Shown piece by piece: positions 24,257-33,696 of a stretch of DNA of 34,872 bases. Source of the DNA: Paracoccaceae bacterium (GTDB lineage Bacteria > Pseudomonadota > Alphaproteobacteria > Rhodobacterales > Rhodobacteraceae). The position numbers and the translations under genes are program-made. Below the pieces are notes generated by a model. It was given only the letters and a program-made list of their open reading frames with translations. It did no database searches and had not been told where the DNA came from. Position 1 is the first letter of the stretch. Each line of letters opens with the position of its first letter. The DNA lies in NCBI GenBank assembly GCA_026419405.1, contig JANZZL010000128.1, positions 1-34,872 of the forward strand, written 5' to 3'.

Positions 24257-24320
24257 TGATGATCTGCGGGCGGCCGGGCCCGGCCCGGCGGAAGCGACGC
24301 CCCGTCAGCCCTTCGCCCCG

Positions 24321-24512
24321 TCAGCCCTTCTCCTCGACGATCCGCACGAGATGCGGGATCGAGGCCACCATGCCGCGGATGGCGGGCGTGTCCTCGAGCT
24401 CGCGGGTGCGGTGCATCTTGTTCAGGCCCAGGCCCTTCAGCGTGGCGCGCTGCACGGCCGGGCGGCGGATCGGGCTGCCGATCTGCTTCACGACGATGGT
24501 CTTCTTCGCCAT
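24321..24512 (-). CDS. rpmD: 50S ribosomal protein L30
   Basis: L30 is a small 50S protein. The product has 63 residues, [20 protein letters not shown] followed by [20 protein letters not shown], the normal single-domain bacterial form. It is 12 bp after rpsE. It is the last gene of the first part of the spc operon; the next gene on this strand, rplO, is about 990 bp away. Confidence 0.97.
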   Translation of the reverse strand: MAKKTIVVKQIGSPIRRPAVQRATLKGLGLNKMHRTRELEDTPAIRGMVASIPHLVRIVEEKG

Positions 24513-24524
24513 GGTGCGGGTTCC

Positions 24525-25088
24525 TTACGCTTCGGCCGCTTCGGCCGGCGCCTCGTCGCGCCTGGGCAGGATGTCGGCCACCTTTTTGCCGCGGCGTGCG
24601 GCCACCATGCGGGGGCTCGACTGCTTCGACAGGCCGTCCATGGTGGCGCGGATCATGTTGTAGGGGTTCTGCGAGCCGAGGGACTTCGCCACCACGTCCT
24701 GCAGCCCCAGCATCTCGAACACCGCCCGCATCGGGCCGCCGGCGATGATGCCGGTGCCGGGGACGGCGGCGCGCATGATCACGCGGCCGGCGCCGTGGCG
24801 GCCTTCCATGTCGTGATGCAGGGTGCGGCCCTCGCGCAGCGCGACGCGGACCATCGAGCGCTTGGCCTGCTCGGTCGCCTTGCGGATCGCCTCGGGAACC
24901 TCCTTGGCCTTGCCCTTGCCGAAGCCGACGCGGCCGCGCTGGTCGCCGACCACGACGAGCGCCGCGAAGCCGAAGCGCTTGCCGCCCTTCACGGTCTTCG
25001 AGACGCGGTTGATCGCCACCAGACGGTCGGCGAATTCCGGGGTTTCCTCGCGCTCGCGGCGCTCCCGGCGCTGTTCACGTTCTGCCAT
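24525..25088 (-). CDS. rpsE: 30S ribosomal protein S5
   Basis: S5 helps decoding fidelity and mRNA unwinding at the 30S entry site. The protein has 187 residues. A charged N-terminal extension ([18 protein letters not shown]) precedes the double-stranded RNA-binding-like domain ([37 protein letters not shown]) and the C-terminal domain ([35 protein letters not shown]). A spacer of 114 bp with a hairpin separates it from rplR. Confidence 0.98.
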   Translation of the reverse strand: MAEREQRRERREREETPEFADRLVAINRVSKTVKGGKRFGFAALVVVGDQRGRVGFGKGKAKEVPEAIRKATEQAKRSMVRVALREGRTLHHDMEGRHGAGRVIMRAAVPGTGIIAGGPMRAVFEMLGLQDVVAKSLGSQNPYNMIRATMDGLSKQSSPRMVAARRGKKVADILPRRDEAPAEAAEA

Positions 25089-25178
25089 TGCCTGGCACTT
25101 CCCTTCTCAGTGGCGCCTTGCGCACGCCGTTGCAGCCGATCCCAGTGCGCCGGAACGGGTCCGGGGCCCGGATCATCG

Positions 25179-25198
25179 GGGCGGCCCGGAGGCCGCCC
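25179..25198. repeat. Hairpin after rplR
   Basis: GGGCGGCC (25179-25186) pairs with GGCCGCCC (25191-25198) across a CGGA loop, 4 bp after the rplR stop on the coding strand. It lies in the 114-bp spacer before rpsE and may be an RNA processing or attenuation structure. Confidence 0.5.
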
Positions 25199-25202
25199 GC
25201 AC

Positions 25203-25562
25203 TCAGAACTTCAGTCCGCCCTCGCGCGCGGCGTCGGCCAGGGCCTTCACCTTGCCGTGGAACAGGAACCCGCCCCGGTCGAAGTAGCACTCCTCGATTC
25301 CGGCCTTCTTCGCGCGCTCGGCCAGCGCCGCGCCGACCTTCGCGGCCGCCGCGACGTTGTTCTTGCCGACCACGCCAAGTTCCTTCTCGAGCGTCGAGGC
25401 CGCGGCGAGGGTCACGCCGCGCGCGTCGTCGATCAGCTGGGCGCTGATGTTCTTGCTGGACCGGTGGACCGACAGGCGCAGGCGCCCGGCGGCCGACCTG
25501 CGCAGCTTGTTGCGCACGCGCAGGCGGCGCTTCTGGAACAGCTCTCTCTTCTTGTTCGCCAT
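25203..25562 (-). CDS. rplR: 50S ribosomal protein L18
   Basis: L18 binds 5S rRNA with L5 in the central protuberance. The ATG at 25562 gives 119 residues, the usual length, starting [20 protein letters not shown]. It contains [20 protein letters not shown] and the C-terminal [20 protein letters not shown] with the conserved FDRGG. It is 14 bp after rplF. Confidence 0.97.
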   Translation of the reverse strand: MANKKRELFQKRRLRVRNKLRRSAAGRLRLSVHRSSKNISAQLIDDARGVTLAAASTLEKELGVVGKNNVAAAAKVGAALAERAKKAGIEECYFDRGGFLFHGKVKALADAAREGGLKF

Positions 25563-25576
25563 CTCCGTCGCGCCCC

Positions 25577-26110
25577 CTACTTCTTTTTGCCTTCCTTGCG
25601 GAAGATGTACTCGTCCTTGTACTTGATGCCCTTGCCCTTGTAGGGCTCGGGGCCGCGCCATTCGCGGATGTTGGCCGCGACCTGGCCGACGAGCTGCTGG
25701 TCGATCCCCTCGACGACGATCTCGGTCTGCTTGGGCGCGGTGACCGTCACACCCTCGGGGATCTCGAAATCCACATCGTGGCTGTAGCCCAGCGCGAGCT
25801 TCAGGACCTTGCCCTGAACCTGCGCGCGGTAGCCGACGCCGTTGATCTCGAGCTCCTTGCGGAACCCCTGGGTCACGCCGGTCACCAGGTTCTGGACCAT
25901 CGACCGGCTCATCCCCCACTGCTGGCGGGCGCGCTTGGAGGCGCCGCGCGGGGCGACGGTGATCGTGCTGCCGTCGAGCGTGATGGTCACGTCGTCGGTC
26001 GCGGTGAAGCGGCGGGTGCCCTTCGGGCCCTTGACCTCCACGGTCTGGCCGGAGACGGAGGCGGTCACCCCCGCGGGCAGCTCGACCGGTTTCTTGCCAA
26101 TGCGAGACAT
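25577..26110 (-). CDS. rplF: 50S ribosomal protein L6
   Basis: L6 sits near the factor-binding site of the 50S subunit. The ATG at 26110 gives 177 residues with the standard start [20 protein letters not shown]; the open frame upstream of it adds non-conserved residues. Both L6 repeats are present, with [20 protein letters not shown] and the C-terminal [20 protein letters not shown]. It starts 10 bp after rpsH. Confidence 0.98.
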   Translation of the reverse strand: MSRIGKKPVELPAGVTASVSGQTVEVKGPKGTRRFTATDDVTITLDGSTITVAPRGASKRARQQWGMSRSMVQNLVTGVTQGFRKELEINGVGYRAQVQGKVLKLALGYSHDVDFEIPEGVTVTAPKQTEIVVEGIDQQLVGQVAANIREWRGPEPYKGKGIKYKDEYIFRKEGKKK

Positions 26111-26120
26111 GGCCCCCTCC

Positions 26121-26519
26121 TCAGAACACGGTGCAGAGCACTTCGCCGCCGACATGGGCCGCGCGCGCCGCCGAGTCCGACATCACGCCCTTGGGCGTGG
26201 AGACGATCGAGACCCCGAGGCCCTGGCGGACGCTCGGAAGCTCCTTCACGCCGAGATACACGCGGCGGCCGGGCTTCGACACCCGGCGCAGCTCGCGGAT
26301 CACGGGCGCGCCCTCGTGATACTTCAGGCTGATCTCGAGCTCGGCGTGACCCCTGGCATCGGTCACCTTCTCGTAGCCGCGGATGTAGCCCTCGTCCTTC
26401 AGCACGTCGAGCACCCAGGCGCGGAGCCGCGAGGCCGGCGTGCGGACCGTGGACCGCCCGCGCATCTGCGCGTTGCGGATGCGGGTCAGCATATCGCCGA
26501 GCGGATCGTTCATCGACAT
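26121..26519 (-). CDS. rpsH: 30S ribosomal protein S8
   Basis: S8 binds the central domain of 16S rRNA and represses the spc operon in E. coli by binding its mRNA; such control is possible here but no site was identified. The protein has 132 residues ([20 protein letters not shown]) and ends with the conserved [25 protein letters not shown] lies 8 nt before the ATG at 26519; the ATG two codons later is an alternative. Confidence 0.97.
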   Translation of the reverse strand: MSMNDPLGDMLTRIRNAQMRGRSTVRTPASRLRAWVLDVLKDEGYIRGYEKVTDARGHAELEISLKYHEGAPVIRELRRVSKPGRRVYLGVKELPSVRQGLGVSIVSTPKGVMSDSAARAAHVGGEVLCTVF

Positions 26520-26532
26520 TCCTGATCCCTCC

Positions 26533-26838
26533 TCACCAGCTCGACTTGACCATGCCGGGGATCTGCCCCCGGCTGGCGAGTTCGCGCAGCATGATCCGGC
26601 TCATCCGCAGCTTGCGGTAGTAGGCCCGCGGGCGCCCGGTCAGCTCGCAGCGGTTGTGCAGCCGCGTCGCCGACGAGTTGCGCGGAAGTTCCGCCAGCTT
26701 GAGCTGGGCCTTGAAGCGCTCCTCCATGGGCAGGTCGGGGTTGCGGGCGATCGCCTTCAGCTTCGCGCGCTTGGCGGCGTAACGCTTCACCAGGCGCTGG
26801 CGCTTCTTCTCGCGCTCGACCATCGAAACCTTTGCCAT
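26533..26838 (-). CDS. rpsN: 30S ribosomal protein S14
   Basis: S14 is a 30S head protein. The product has 101 residues and belongs to the long zinc-free form, since the CxxC pairs of the zinc form are absent. Conserved blocks are [40 protein letters not shown] and [20 protein letters not shown]. It starts 21 bp after rplE. Confidence 0.97.
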   Translation of the reverse strand: MAKVSMVEREKKRQRLVKRYAAKRAKLKAIARNPDLPMEERFKAQLKLAELPRNSSATRLHNRCELTGRPRAYYRKLRMSRIMLRELASRGQIPGMVKSSW

Positions 26839-26859
26839 TCGTCTCTCTCCTTCCGCGCG

Positions 26860-27420
26860 TCAGCTGGTGAAGGGCATGTTGAAGTGCTTCAACAGCGCCT
26901 TGGCTTCCGCGTCGGTCCGCGCGGTGGTGCAGATGATGATGTCCATGCCGAGGACCTCGTCGACCTTGTCGAAGTCGATCTCGGGGAACACGATGTGCTC
27001 CTTCAGGCCCATGGCATAGTTGCCGCGGCCGTCGAACGACGTGCCCTTGACACCGCGGAAGTCGCGGACGCGCGGCAGCGCGATGGTGATCAGCCGGTCG
27101 AGGAACTCGTACATCCGGTCGCCGCGCAGCGTGACCTTGACGCCGAGCGGCATGTCCTCGCGCACGCGGAACGAGGCGATCGACTTGCGCGCATGGGTGA
27201 TCACCGCCTTCTGGCCGGCGATCAGGCTCAGCTCCTCGGCGGCGTTCTTCACCTTCTTGGTGTCCTTCACCGCCTCGCCGACCCCCATGTTGAGCACGAT
27301 CTTCTCGAGCTTCGGGATCTGCATGTCGTTGCGGTAGCCGAACTCCTGCTTGAGCGCGGCGCGGATCTTGTCGCGGTAGAGCGCCTTGAGGCGCGGGGTG
27401 TAGCTCGCAGCGTCCAGCAT
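26860..27420 (-). CDS. rplE: 50S ribosomal protein L5
   Basis: L5 binds 5S rRNA and contacts the P-site tRNA. The protein has 186 residues including [60 protein letters not shown] and the C-terminal [20 protein letters not shown]. The ATG shares one base with the rplX stop, so translation is coupled. Confidence 0.98.
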   Translation of the reverse strand: MLDAASYTPRLKALYRDKIRAALKQEFGYRNDMQIPKLEKIVLNMGVGEAVKDTKKVKNAAEELSLIAGQKAVITHARKSIASFRVREDMPLGVKVTLRGDRMYEFLDRLITIALPRVRDFRGVKGTSFDGRGNYAMGLKEHIVFPEIDFDKVDEVLGMDIIICTTARTDAEAKALLKHFNMPFTS

Positions 27421-27725
27421 CAGATCGCCTCTCCCGTGGTCTTGGCGTAGCGGACCTTCCTGCCGTCCTCGAAGCGGAAGCCGACGCGCGTCGCCTTGCC
27501 GTTGCTGTCGATCAGCGCGAGGTTCGACAGGTCAATCGGCATGGCCTTGGGCACGCGACCGCCCTGCCCCTGGGCCGACTGGCGGGTGTGGCGGATGGCG
27601 ATGTTGATGCCCTCGACCACCGCCTTGTTCTCCTTCGGCAGGACCTGGGTGATCTCGCCCTTCTTGCCCTTGTCCTTGCCGGCGAGCACGATCACGCGGT
27701 CGCCCTTCCTCAGCTTCGCGGCCAT
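27420..27725 (-). CDS. rplX: 50S ribosomal protein L24
   Basis: L24 is an early assembly initiator of the 50S subunit. The product has 101 residues with the KOW motif [20 protein letters not shown] at the N-terminus, [20 protein letters not shown] and the C-terminal [20 protein letters not shown]. It shares one base with the rplN stop upstream and one with the rplE start downstream. Confidence 0.97.
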   Translation of the reverse strand: MAAKLRKGDRVIVLAGKDKGKKGEITQVLPKENKAVVEGINIAIRHTRQSAQGQGGRVPKAMPIDLSNLALIDSNGKATRVGFRFEDGRKVRYAKTTGEAI

Positions 27726-28093
27726 CAGAGCACCTCCGGCGCCAGCGAGATGATCTTCATGAAGTTCTTGGCGCGCAGCTCGCGCACCACCGGCCCGAAG
27801 ATCCGGGTGCCCACCGGTTCGCCCTGGTTGGTCAGGATCACCGCGGCGTTGCGGTCGAAGCGGATCGAGGTCCCGTCCTCGCGGCGCACCTCCTTGGCGG
27901 TGCGCACGACGACGGCCTTGCGCACGTCGCCCTTCTTCACGCGGCCCTTCGGGATCGCCTCCTTCACCGACACCACGATGATGTCGCCCACGGAGGCGTA
28001 GCGGCGATGCGAGCCACCCAGGACCTTGATGCACTGCACCCGGCGCGCGCCGGAGTTGTCAGCCACATCCAGATTGGTCTGCATCTGGATCAT
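27725..28093 (-). CDS. rplN: 50S ribosomal protein L14
   Basis: L14 lies at the subunit interface. The protein has 122 residues, the standard length, starting [20 protein letters not shown] and containing [40 protein letters not shown] and the [19 protein letters not shown] end. It starts 64 bp after rpsQ. Confidence 0.98.
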   Translation of the reverse strand: MIQMQTNLDVADNSGARRVQCIKVLGGSHRRYASVGDIIVVSVKEAIPKGRVKKGDVRKAVVVRTAKEVRREDGTSIRFDRNAAVILTNQGEPVGTRIFGPVVRELRAKNFMKIISLAPEVL

Positions 28094-28157
28094 TTGGTTT
28101 CTCCCGACCTTTGGGAACCAGTCCCAGGGTTTCGTTCAAACCGGATGGAGGGGACCT

Positions 28158-28397
28158 TCAGGCCGAGGCTTCGGTCACCACCCTCCAGCGCTTCGTCTTG
28201 GAGATCGGCGCGCATTCCTCGATGCGGACGACGTCGCCGACCTTGAACCTGTTCTCCGCGTCGTGAGCGCGGTACTTCTTCGACTTCCGCACCGTCTTCT
28301 GGAGCAGCGGGTGCTTGAAGCGGCGCTCGACCAGGACGGTGATCGTCTGGTCGTTCTTGTCCGAGGTCACGGTGCCTTGCAGGATCCGACGGGGCAT
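28158..28397 (-). CDS. rpsQ: 30S ribosomal protein S17
   Basis: S17 is a primary 16S rRNA-binding protein. The product has 79 residues, an OB fold with [40 protein letters not shown] and [20 protein letters not shown]. It starts 13 bp after rpmC. Confidence 0.97.
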   Translation of the reverse strand: MPRRILQGTVTSDKNDQTITVLVERRFKHPLLQKTVRKSKKYRAHDAENRFKVGDVVRIEECAPISKTKRWRVVTEASA

Positions 28398-28410
28398 CTC
28401 TGCGCTCTCC

Positions 28411-28611
28411 TCACTTCGCCGCTTGCCGGGCTTTTTCGTTGAGCACGGTCTTGACGCGCGCGACGTCGCGCCGCACGGCGCGCATCCGCGCGGTGTTCTC
28501 GAGCTGGCCCGTGGCCTGCCGGAAGCGGAGGTTGAACGCCTCCTTCTTGAGCGCCACCAGCTCGTCGCGGAGCTGGTCCGGCGTCTTGGTCCTGAGTTCC
28601 TTGACGTCCAT
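28411..28611 (-). CDS. rpmC: 50S ribosomal protein L29
   Basis: L29 is a helical protein at the tunnel exit, next to L23. The product has 66 residues ([20 protein letters not shown], then [20 protein letters not shown]). A spacer of 164 bp with a hairpin separates it from rplP, although these two genes are usually much closer. Confidence 0.96.
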   Translation of the reverse strand: MDVKELRTKTPDQLRDELVALKKEAFNLRFRQATGQLENTARMRAVRRDVARVKTVLNEKARQAAK

Positions 28612-28732
28612 CGCGTCGGTCTTCCTTGTCTACATCACCGGCAGGCCCCTGTCCCGAAGCGGCGGGTCACCCTGATTCCGGTGGAGGTCGTGGTGAAGGC
28701 GCCCCGATACACGGGAAACCTTCGCATGGCAA

Positions 28733-28754
28733 CCCCCGCCGTCGCCGGCGGGGG
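28733..28754. repeat. Hairpin between rplP and rpmC
   Basis: CCCCCGCCG (28733-28741) pairs with CGGCGGGGG (28746-28754) across a TCGC loop. It lies about 20 nt after the rplP stop on the coding strand and is flanked on both sides by CATGGC. It probably marks an mRNA processing or attenuation point in the S10-type operon. Confidence 0.5.
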
Positions 28755-28775
28755 CATGGCTCCGGTGAGCCGCGC

Positions 28776-29189
28776 CTACCAGTCCTCGCGGACGACGACG
28801 CGGGTCTTGATCGGCAGCTTCATCGCGGCGAGGCGCAGCGCCTCGCGGGCGGTGGCCTCGGTCACGCCGTCGATCTCGAACATGATCCGGCCGGGCTTCA
28901 CCTTGGCCGCCCAGTAGTCAACCGAGCCCTTGCCCTTGCCCATGCGGACCTCGGTGGGCTTGGAGGTCACCGGCACATCGGGGAAGATGCGGATCCAGAC
29001 CCGGCCCTGACGCTTCATCTCGCGCGTCATGGCGCGGCGGGCGGCCTCGATCTGGCGCGCCGTCACCCGTTCGGGCTGGAGCGCCTTGAGGCCGTACTGG
29101 CCGAAGTTGAGTTCGAATCCGCCCTTTGCCTCGCCGTGGATCCGGCCCTTGTGCATCTTGCGGAACTTGGTGCGCTTGGGTTGCAGCAT
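28776..29189 (-). CDS. rplP: 50S ribosomal protein L16
   Basis: L16 organises the A-site region of the 50S subunit. The protein has 137 residues starting [20 protein letters not shown], followed by [40 protein letters not shown] and [20 protein letters not shown]. The start lies 13 bp after the rpsC stop. Length and motifs are normal. Confidence 0.98.
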   Translation of the reverse strand: MLQPKRTKFRKMHKGRIHGEAKGGFELNFGQYGLKALQPERVTARQIEAARRAMTREMKRQGRVWIRIFPDVPVTSKPTEVRMGKGKGSVDYWAAKVKPGRIMFEIDGVTEATAREALRLAAMKLPIKTRVVVREDW

Positions 29190-29202
29190 GTCCGTCTACT
29201 CC

Positions 29203-29910
29203 TCAGCGGTCGCGCCGCGGGCGCGACGGGGCGCCGCCTTCCTGGAGCTCGGCCTGCCGGCGGTCGCGCGCCTGCGGGTCGTGCTCCATGATCTCGCCCT
29301 TGAAGATCCAGACCTTGACCCCGATGATCCCGTAGGGCGTCGAGGCCTCGGCCAGCGCATAGTCGATGTCGGCGCGCAGGGTGTGCAGCGGCACCCGGCC
29401 CTCGCGGTACCACTCGGTCCGCGCGATCTCGGCTCCGCCGAGGCGGCCCGAGACGTTCACCCGGATGCCGAGCGCGCCCATGCGCATCGCGTTCTGCACC
29501 GCCCGCTTCATCGCGCGGCGGAACGAGACGCGGCGTTCGAGCTGCTGGGCGATCGACTCGGCCACGAGCTGCGCGTCGAGCTCGGGCTTGCGCACCTCGA
29601 CGATGTTGAGGTGCAGCTCCGAGGCCGTCATCGCCGCGAGCTTCTTGCGCAGCGTCTCGATGTCGGCACCCTTCTTGCCGATGATAACGCCCGGCCGCGC
29701 GGTGTGCACCGTCACCCGGCACTTCTTGTGCGGGCGCTCGATGATCACCTTCGAGACGCCGGCCTGCGCGGCCTCCTTCTCGATGAACTTGCGGATCTTC
29801 AGGTCCTCGTGCAGGAGCTTGCCGTATTCGCGGCCGTCGGCGAACCAGCGGCTGTCCCAGGTGCGGTTGACCTGAAGGCGCATGCCGACGGGGTTGACCT
29901 TCTGTCCCAT
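29203..29910 (-). CDS. rpsC: 30S ribosomal protein S3
   Basis: S3 forms part of the mRNA entry channel and helicase. The ATG at 29910 gives 235 residues starting [20 protein letters not shown]. The KH domain contains [18 protein letters not shown] with the GxxG loop, and the C-terminal domain has [20 protein letters not shown] and [16 protein letters not shown]. The start shares one base with the rplV stop. Confidence 0.98.
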   Translation of the reverse strand: MGQKVNPVGMRLQVNRTWDSRWFADGREYGKLLHEDLKIRKFIEKEAAQAGVSKVIIERPHKKCRVTVHTARPGVIIGKKGADIETLRKKLAAMTASELHLNIVEVRKPELDAQLVAESIAQQLERRVSFRRAMKRAVQNAMRMGALGIRVNVSGRLGGAEIARTEWYREGRVPLHTLRADIDYALAEASTPYGIIGVKVWIFKGEIMEHDPQARDRRQAELQEGGAPSRPRRDR

Positions 29911-30296
29911 TACGCTTGCTCCTGCGCGGCGACCTGACGCACCTTGATCGTCAGCTCGGAAAACGGTTTGAGGATCCGGCCGTAGCGCCCGCGCGCCCGC
30001 GGGCGGCCCCGCTTCAGCACCAGGTTCTTGCCGACGAACGCCTCGGCGACCACCAGCTCGTCCACGTCGAGCCCATGGTTGTTCTCGGCGTTGGCGATGG
30101 CCGACTGCAGGCACTTCTTGACGTCGCCGGCGATGCGCTTCTTCGAGAAGGTGAGGTCGGCCAGCGCCTTCTCGACCTTCTTGCCGCGGATCAGCTGGGC
30201 CACGAGGTTGAGCTTCTGCGGCGAGGTGCGCAGCATGCGCACCTTGGCCATGGCCTCGTTCTCGGCCACGCGGCGGGGGGTCTTCTCCTTGCCCAT
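29910..30296 (-). CDS. rplV: 50S ribosomal protein L22
   Basis: L22 lines the peptide exit tunnel with its long hairpin loop. The product has 128 residues with [20 protein letters not shown], the [20 protein letters not shown] block and the loop [20 protein letters not shown]. The Ala/Gln-rich C-terminus is short. It starts 3 bp after rpsS and shares one base with rpsC. Confidence 0.97.
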   Translation of the reverse strand: MGKEKTPRRVAENEAMAKVRMLRTSPQKLNLVAQLIRGKKVEKALADLTFSKKRIAGDVKKCLQSAIANAENNHGLDVDELVVAEAFVGKNLVLKRGRPRARGRYGRILKPFSELTIKVRQVAAQEQA

Positions 30297-30299
30297 GGC

Positions 30300-30578
30300 T
30301 TACTTCCTCTTGGCTTTCTTGTCGGCCGCGTGGCCGTAGTAGGTGCGCGTGGGCGAGTACTCGCCGAACTTCTGGCCGATCATCTCCTCGGTCACGAGGA
30401 CCGGGATGTGCTTCTGGCCGTTGTAGACGCCGAAGGTGAGGCCGACGAACTGCGGCAGGATGGTCGAGCGGCGCGACCAGATCTTGATCACCTCGTTGCG
30501 GCCGCCCTCGCGGGCCTTCTCGGCCTTGCGGAGGACGTAGGCATCGACGAACGGGCCCTTCCAGACAGAACGAGACAT
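30300..30578 (-). CDS. rpsS: 30S ribosomal protein S19
   Basis: S19 pairs with S13 in the 30S head. The product has 92 residues: [60 protein letters not shown] and [20 protein letters not shown]. It starts 3 bp after rplB and ends 3 bp before rplV. Confidence 0.98.
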   Translation of the reverse strand: MSRSVWKGPFVDAYVLRKAEKAREGGRNEVIKIWSRRSTILPQFVGLTFGVYNGQKHIPVLVTEEMIGQKFGEYSPTRTYYGHAADKKAKRK

Positions 30579-30581
30579 GGA

Positions 30582-31418
30582 TCAGCGCCCCTTCTTCGCG
30601 TGCCGCGAGCGGACGATGAACTTGTCCGTCGCCTTGTTCCTGCGGGTCCGGGTGCCCTTGGTGCCCTTGCCCCAGGGGGTGACCGGGTGACGGCCGCCCG
30701 AGGTGCGGCCCTCGCCGCCGCCGTGCGGGTGGTCGATCGGGTTCATCGCCACGCCGCGCACCGTGGGCCGGATGCCCATGTGACGCTTGCGGCCGGCCTT
30801 GCCGAGGTTCTGGTTCGAGTTGTCGGGGTTCGACACCGCGCCGACGGTGGCCATGCACTCCTGCCGCACCATGCGCAGCTCACCCGACGAAAGCCGGATC
30901 TGCGCATAGCCGCCGTCGCGGCCGACGAACTGGGCATAGGTGCCGGCGGCGCGCGCGAGCTGGCCGCCCTTGCCGGGCTTCATCTCGACGTTGTGCACGA
31001 TCGTCCCGATCGGCATGCCGGTGAACGGCATCGCGTTGCCCGGCTTGACGTCGGTCTTGAGGCCGGAGACGACCTGGTCGCCCACCGCGAGGCGCTGCGG
31101 CGCCAGGATGTAGGCCTGCTCGCCGTCCTCGTAGCGGATCAGCGCGATGAACCCCGTGCGGTTCGGATCGTACTCGATCCGCTCCACCGTCGCGGGGATG
31201 TCGAACTTGCGCCGCTTGAAGTCCACGATGCGGTAGAGGCGCTTCGCCCCGCCGCCCTGGTGGCGCATCGTGATCCGTCCGGTGTTGTTCCGGCCGCCCT
31301 TCTTGATCATGCCCTCGGTGAGGGCCTTGACCGGGCGTCCTTTCCAAAGCTCCGAACGGTCGATCAGAACCAGCCCGCGCTGGCCAGGCGTCGTCGGCTT
31401 GTACGACTTGAGTGCCAT
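30582..31418 (-). CDS. rplB: 50S ribosomal protein L2
   Basis: L2 is needed for subunit joining and supports peptidyl-transferase activity. The protein has 278 residues starting [20 protein letters not shown]. The RNA-binding region includes [20 protein letters not shown], and the conserved His near the active centre lies in [21 protein letters not shown] 119-bp spacer with hairpins and a TTGACA hexamer separates it from rplW. Confidence 0.98.
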   Translation of the reverse strand: MALKSYKPTTPGQRGLVLIDRSELWKGRPVKALTEGMIKKGGRNNTGRITMRHQGGGAKRLYRIVDFKRRKFDIPATVERIEYDPNRTGFIALIRYEDGEQAYILAPQRLAVGDQVVSGLKTDVKPGNAMPFTGMPIGTIVHNVEMKPGKGGQLARAAGTYAQFVGRDGGYAQIRLSSGELRMVRQECMATVGAVSNPDNSNQNLGKAGRKRHMGIRPTVRGVAMNPIDHPHGGGEGRTSGGRHPVTPWGKGTKGTRTRRNKATDKFIVRSRHAKKGR

Positions 31419-31443
31419 GCTTCCTGTCTTCCGTCTGCTTCGA

Positions 31444-31506
31444 GGTCCCGCGGGACCGGTTTCGATGGGATGGCGGGGTAAACCCCGCCCTGCCCGGTGT
31501 TGTCAA
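31444..31506 (-). promoter_or_regulatory. Spacer signals between rplW and rplB
   Basis: A perfect 14-bp palindrome GGTCCCGCGGGACC lies at 31444-31457, and GGCGGGG/CCCCGCC (31472-31478 with 31483-31489) forms a second small hairpin. On the minus strand a perfect TTGACA (31506-31501) is followed after 18 nt by TTTACC, a weak -10. The spacer could therefore hold an internal promoter for rplB and the genes after it, or an attenuator. Confidence 0.35.
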
Positions 31507-31537
31507 GGGGCGCGGCGCGCGCCGGCCCGGCCCTGCG

Positions 31538-31834
31538 TCAGAGGCCCGTCGTGACGTCGATCGAGTTGCCTTCCTCGAGCGTCACATAGGCCTTCTTGAC
31601 ATCCGAGCGCACGCCGGGGCGACCGCGGAAGCGCTTCGCCTTGCCCTTGGTGAGGGTGGTGTTGACCGCCTTCACCTTGACGCCGAAGAGCGCCTCGACC
31701 GCCTCCTTGATCTGCGGCTTGGTCGCCTCCCGCGCCACCTGGAAGACGACCGCATTGGCCTCGGAGGCCATCGTCGCCTTCTCGGTAATCACGGGCTTCA
31801 CGATCACGTCGTAGTGTTCGGGTTTGGCGCTCAT
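31538..31834 (-). CDS. rplW: 50S ribosomal protein L23
   Basis: L23 is at the tunnel exit, where SRP and trigger factor dock. The product has 98 residues: [40 protein letters not shown] and [20 protein letters not shown]. Its ATG overlaps the rplD stop by 4 bp. Confidence 0.97.
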   Translation of the reverse strand: MSAKPEHYDVIVKPVITEKATMASEANAVVFQVAREATKPQIKEAVEALFGVKVKAVNTTLTKGKAKRFRGRPGVRSDVKKAYVTLEEGNSIDVTTGL

Positions 31835-32451
31835 TTCAGGCGGGCCTCCAGGGCTTCGACCCCGGCCTTGGTGAGCACCAGGGTGTCACGGCGCAGGATG
31901 TCGTAGACGTTGGCGCCCATCGACGGCAGCACATCGAGACCCTCGATGTTGGCCGCCGCGCGGGCGAAGTTCTCGTTGACCGCGGCGCCGTCGATGACGA
32001 GCGTGCGCTTCCAGCCGAGGGTCTTGAGCGCCTTGGCGAGGGTCGCGGTCTTGGGCTCCTTGAGCTCGGCCGCCTCGAGGATCACGAGCGCGCCCGCCTT
32101 CGCCTTGGCAGAGAGCGCATGGCGCAGGCCGAGCGCGCGGACCTTCTTGGGCAGGTCGTGAGCGTGGCTGCGCGGCACCGGGCCCTTGTAGACGCCGCCC
32201 TTGCGGAAGATCGGCGCCTTGCGCGAGCCGTGGCGGGCGCCGCCGGTGCCCTTCTGGCGATAGATCTTCTTGGTCGAGTAGCTCACGTCCGACTTGCCGA
32301 GCGTGGAATGCGTGCCGGCCTGGGCCCTGGCCCGCTGCCAGCGCACCACGCGGTGCAGGATGTCGGCGCGCGGCTCCAGCCCGAAGATCTCGTCGGGAAG
32401 CTCGACCGACCCGGCCTTCTTGGCCTCGAGGGTGATGACATCAGCCTTCAT
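31831..32451 (-). CDS. rplD: 50S ribosomal protein L4
   Basis: L4 lines the exit tunnel and, in E. coli, also represses its own S10 operon. The product has 206 residues, with the tunnel loop [20 protein letters not shown] near residues 61-80 and [20 protein letters not shown]. The start lies inside the end of rplC (11-bp overlap), so translation is coupled. No L4-binding leader was recognised. Confidence 0.98.
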   Translation of the reverse strand: MKADVITLEAKKAGSVELPDEIFGLEPRADILHRVVRWQRARAQAGTHSTLGKSDVSYSTKKIYRQKGTGGARHGSRKAPIFRKGGVYKGPVPRSHAHDLPKKVRALGLRHALSAKAKAGALVILEAAELKEPKTATLAKALKTLGWKRTLVIDGAAVNENFARAAANIEGLDVLPSMGANVYDILRRDTLVLTKAGVEALEARLK

Positions 32452-33304
32452 TTTTCTCGTCCCCTTCCGGAGCTTCCTCGGCCCCGCCCGCCTCGGCGGC
32501 AGCCGCCGCCTCGGCCTCGGCCGCCTCGAGCGCCGCCTGTTCGGCCTCGGCGGCCGCCTTGCGGGCCGCTTCCTCCTCGGCGGCCGCGGCGGCGGCGGCG
32601 GCCTCGGCCGCGCGCTTGGCCTGCTCGGCCGCCGACTTCAGCGCCGCCGGCAGGATCACGTTGCCGGGCACGGGCTTCTTGACCGCGTCCTTGATCGTGA
32701 CCCAGCCGCCCTTCGCGCCCGGAACCGCGCCCTTGACCATGATCAGCCCCCGGTCGGCGTCGGTGCGCACGACCTGGAGGTTCTGCGTGGTCACCCGGAC
32801 GGCGCCGAGATGGCCGGCCATCTTCTTGCCCTTGAACACCTTGCCGGGGTCCTGGCGCTGACCGGTGGAGCCGTGCGAGCGGTGGCTGACCGACACCCCG
32901 TGGCTGGCGCGCAGGCCGCCGAAGTTGTGCCGCTTCATCGCCCCCGCGAAGCCCTTGCCGATCGAGGTCCCCGCCACATCGACATACTGGCCGGCGAAGT
33001 AGTGGTCGGCGGTGATCTCCTCGCCGACGGCGATCAGGTTCTCGGGGCTGACGCGGAACTCGACCAGCTTGCGCTTGGGCGCCACGTTCGCCTTGGCGAA
33101 ATGGCCGCGCATCGGCGCGGTGGTGCGCTTGGCCTTGGCCGCGCCCGCGCCGAGCTGGACGGCGGTGTAGCCGTCCTTCTCGGCGGTGCGCTGCGCCACG
33201 ACCTGCAACCCGTCGAGCTGCAGGACGGTCACCGGGATCTGCCGGCCGTCGTCCAGGAAGAGCCGGGTCATGCCCAGCTTCCGTGCGATCACTCCAGAGC
33301 GCAT
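32441..33304 (-). CDS. rplC: 50S ribosomal protein L3 with long Ala/Glu-rich C-terminal tail
   Basis: L3 starts 50S assembly and lies close to the peptidyl-transferase centre. The core (about residues 1-221) is normal: [60 protein letters not shown] with the Gln that PrmB methylates (Gln150), and [15 protein letters not shown]. The last 66 residues (222-287) form a low-complexity tail of Ala, Glu and Lys, expected to be a long helix or disordered, ending EGDEKNEG. L3 is usually about 210-240 residues, so the tail is long even for alphaproteobacteria. The rplD start lies within the last 11 bp. Confidence 0.96.
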   Translation of the reverse strand: MRSGVIARKLGMTRLFLDDGRQIPVTVLQLDGLQVVAQRTAEKDGYTAVQLGAGAAKAKRTTAPMRGHFAKANVAPKRKLVEFRVSPENLIAVGEEITADHYFAGQYVDVAGTSIGKGFAGAMKRHNFGGLRASHGVSVSHRSHGSTGQRQDPGKVFKGKKMAGHLGAVRVTTQNLQVVRTDADRGLIMVKGAVPGAKGGWVTIKDAVKKPVPGNVILPAALKSAAEQAKRAAEAAAAAAAAEEEAARKAAAEAEQAALEAAEAEAAAAAEAGGAEEAPEGDEKNEG

Positions 33305-33317
33305 CGCGATGCCCTCC

Positions 33318-33629
33318 TCAGTTCAGCTTGATCTCGACATCCACGCCGGCGGCGAGGTCGAGCTTCATCAGCGCGTCCACCGTCTGGGGAGTCGGATCGA
33401 CGATGTCGAGAAGCCGCTTGTGGGTGCGGATCTCCCACTGGTCGCGCGACTTCTTGTCGATGTGCGGACCGCGCAGCACGGTGAACTTCTCGATCTTGTT
33501 CGGCAGCGGGATCGGACCCCGCACCTGGGCGCCCGTCCGCTTGGCGGTGTTCACGATCTCCTGCGTGCTGGCATCGAGCACGCGGTAGTCGAACGCCTTG
33601 AGGCGGATGCGGATGTTCTGGCTCTGCAT
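33318..33629 (-). CDS. rpsJ: 30S ribosomal protein S10 (NusE)
   Basis: S10 belongs to the 30S head and, as NusE, to transcription antitermination complexes. The ATG at 33629 gives 103 residues starting [20 protein letters not shown], the standard start; the open frame continues upstream but without homology. [20 protein letters not shown] and [20 protein letters not shown] are conserved. It lies 67 bp after tuf, with a hairpin between. Confidence 0.98.
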   Translation of the reverse strand: MQSQNIRIRLKAFDYRVLDASTQEIVNTAKRTGAQVRGPIPLPNKIEKFTVLRGPHIDKKSRDQWEIRTHKRLLDIVDPTPQTVDALMKLDLAAGVDVEIKLN

Positions 33630-33655
33630 GACGTCAGCCTTTCCAGAGTTGAGAG

Positions 33656-33680
33656 GTGGGGCGGGGCCTGCCCGCCCCAC
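33656..33680 (-). terminator. Hairpin between tuf and rpsJ
   Basis: GTGGGGCGGG (33656-33665) pairs perfectly with CCCGCCCCAC (33671-33680) across a 5-nt loop, 16 nt after the tuf stop on the coding strand. No T-run follows. It probably acts as an attenuator or RNA-protecting structure, allowing different levels of EF-Tu and ribosomal proteins. Confidence 0.55.
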
Positions 33681-33696
33681 ATCGAACCCGTTGCCG

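Noticed and set aside
29916-31481. 521-codon plus-strand frame opposite rplV-rpsS-rplB, and similar long frames opposite the rest of the ribosomal cluster and opposite bztABC
   Set aside because: These are mirror images of real genes, with His/Arg/Asp-rich composition and no recognisable motifs.
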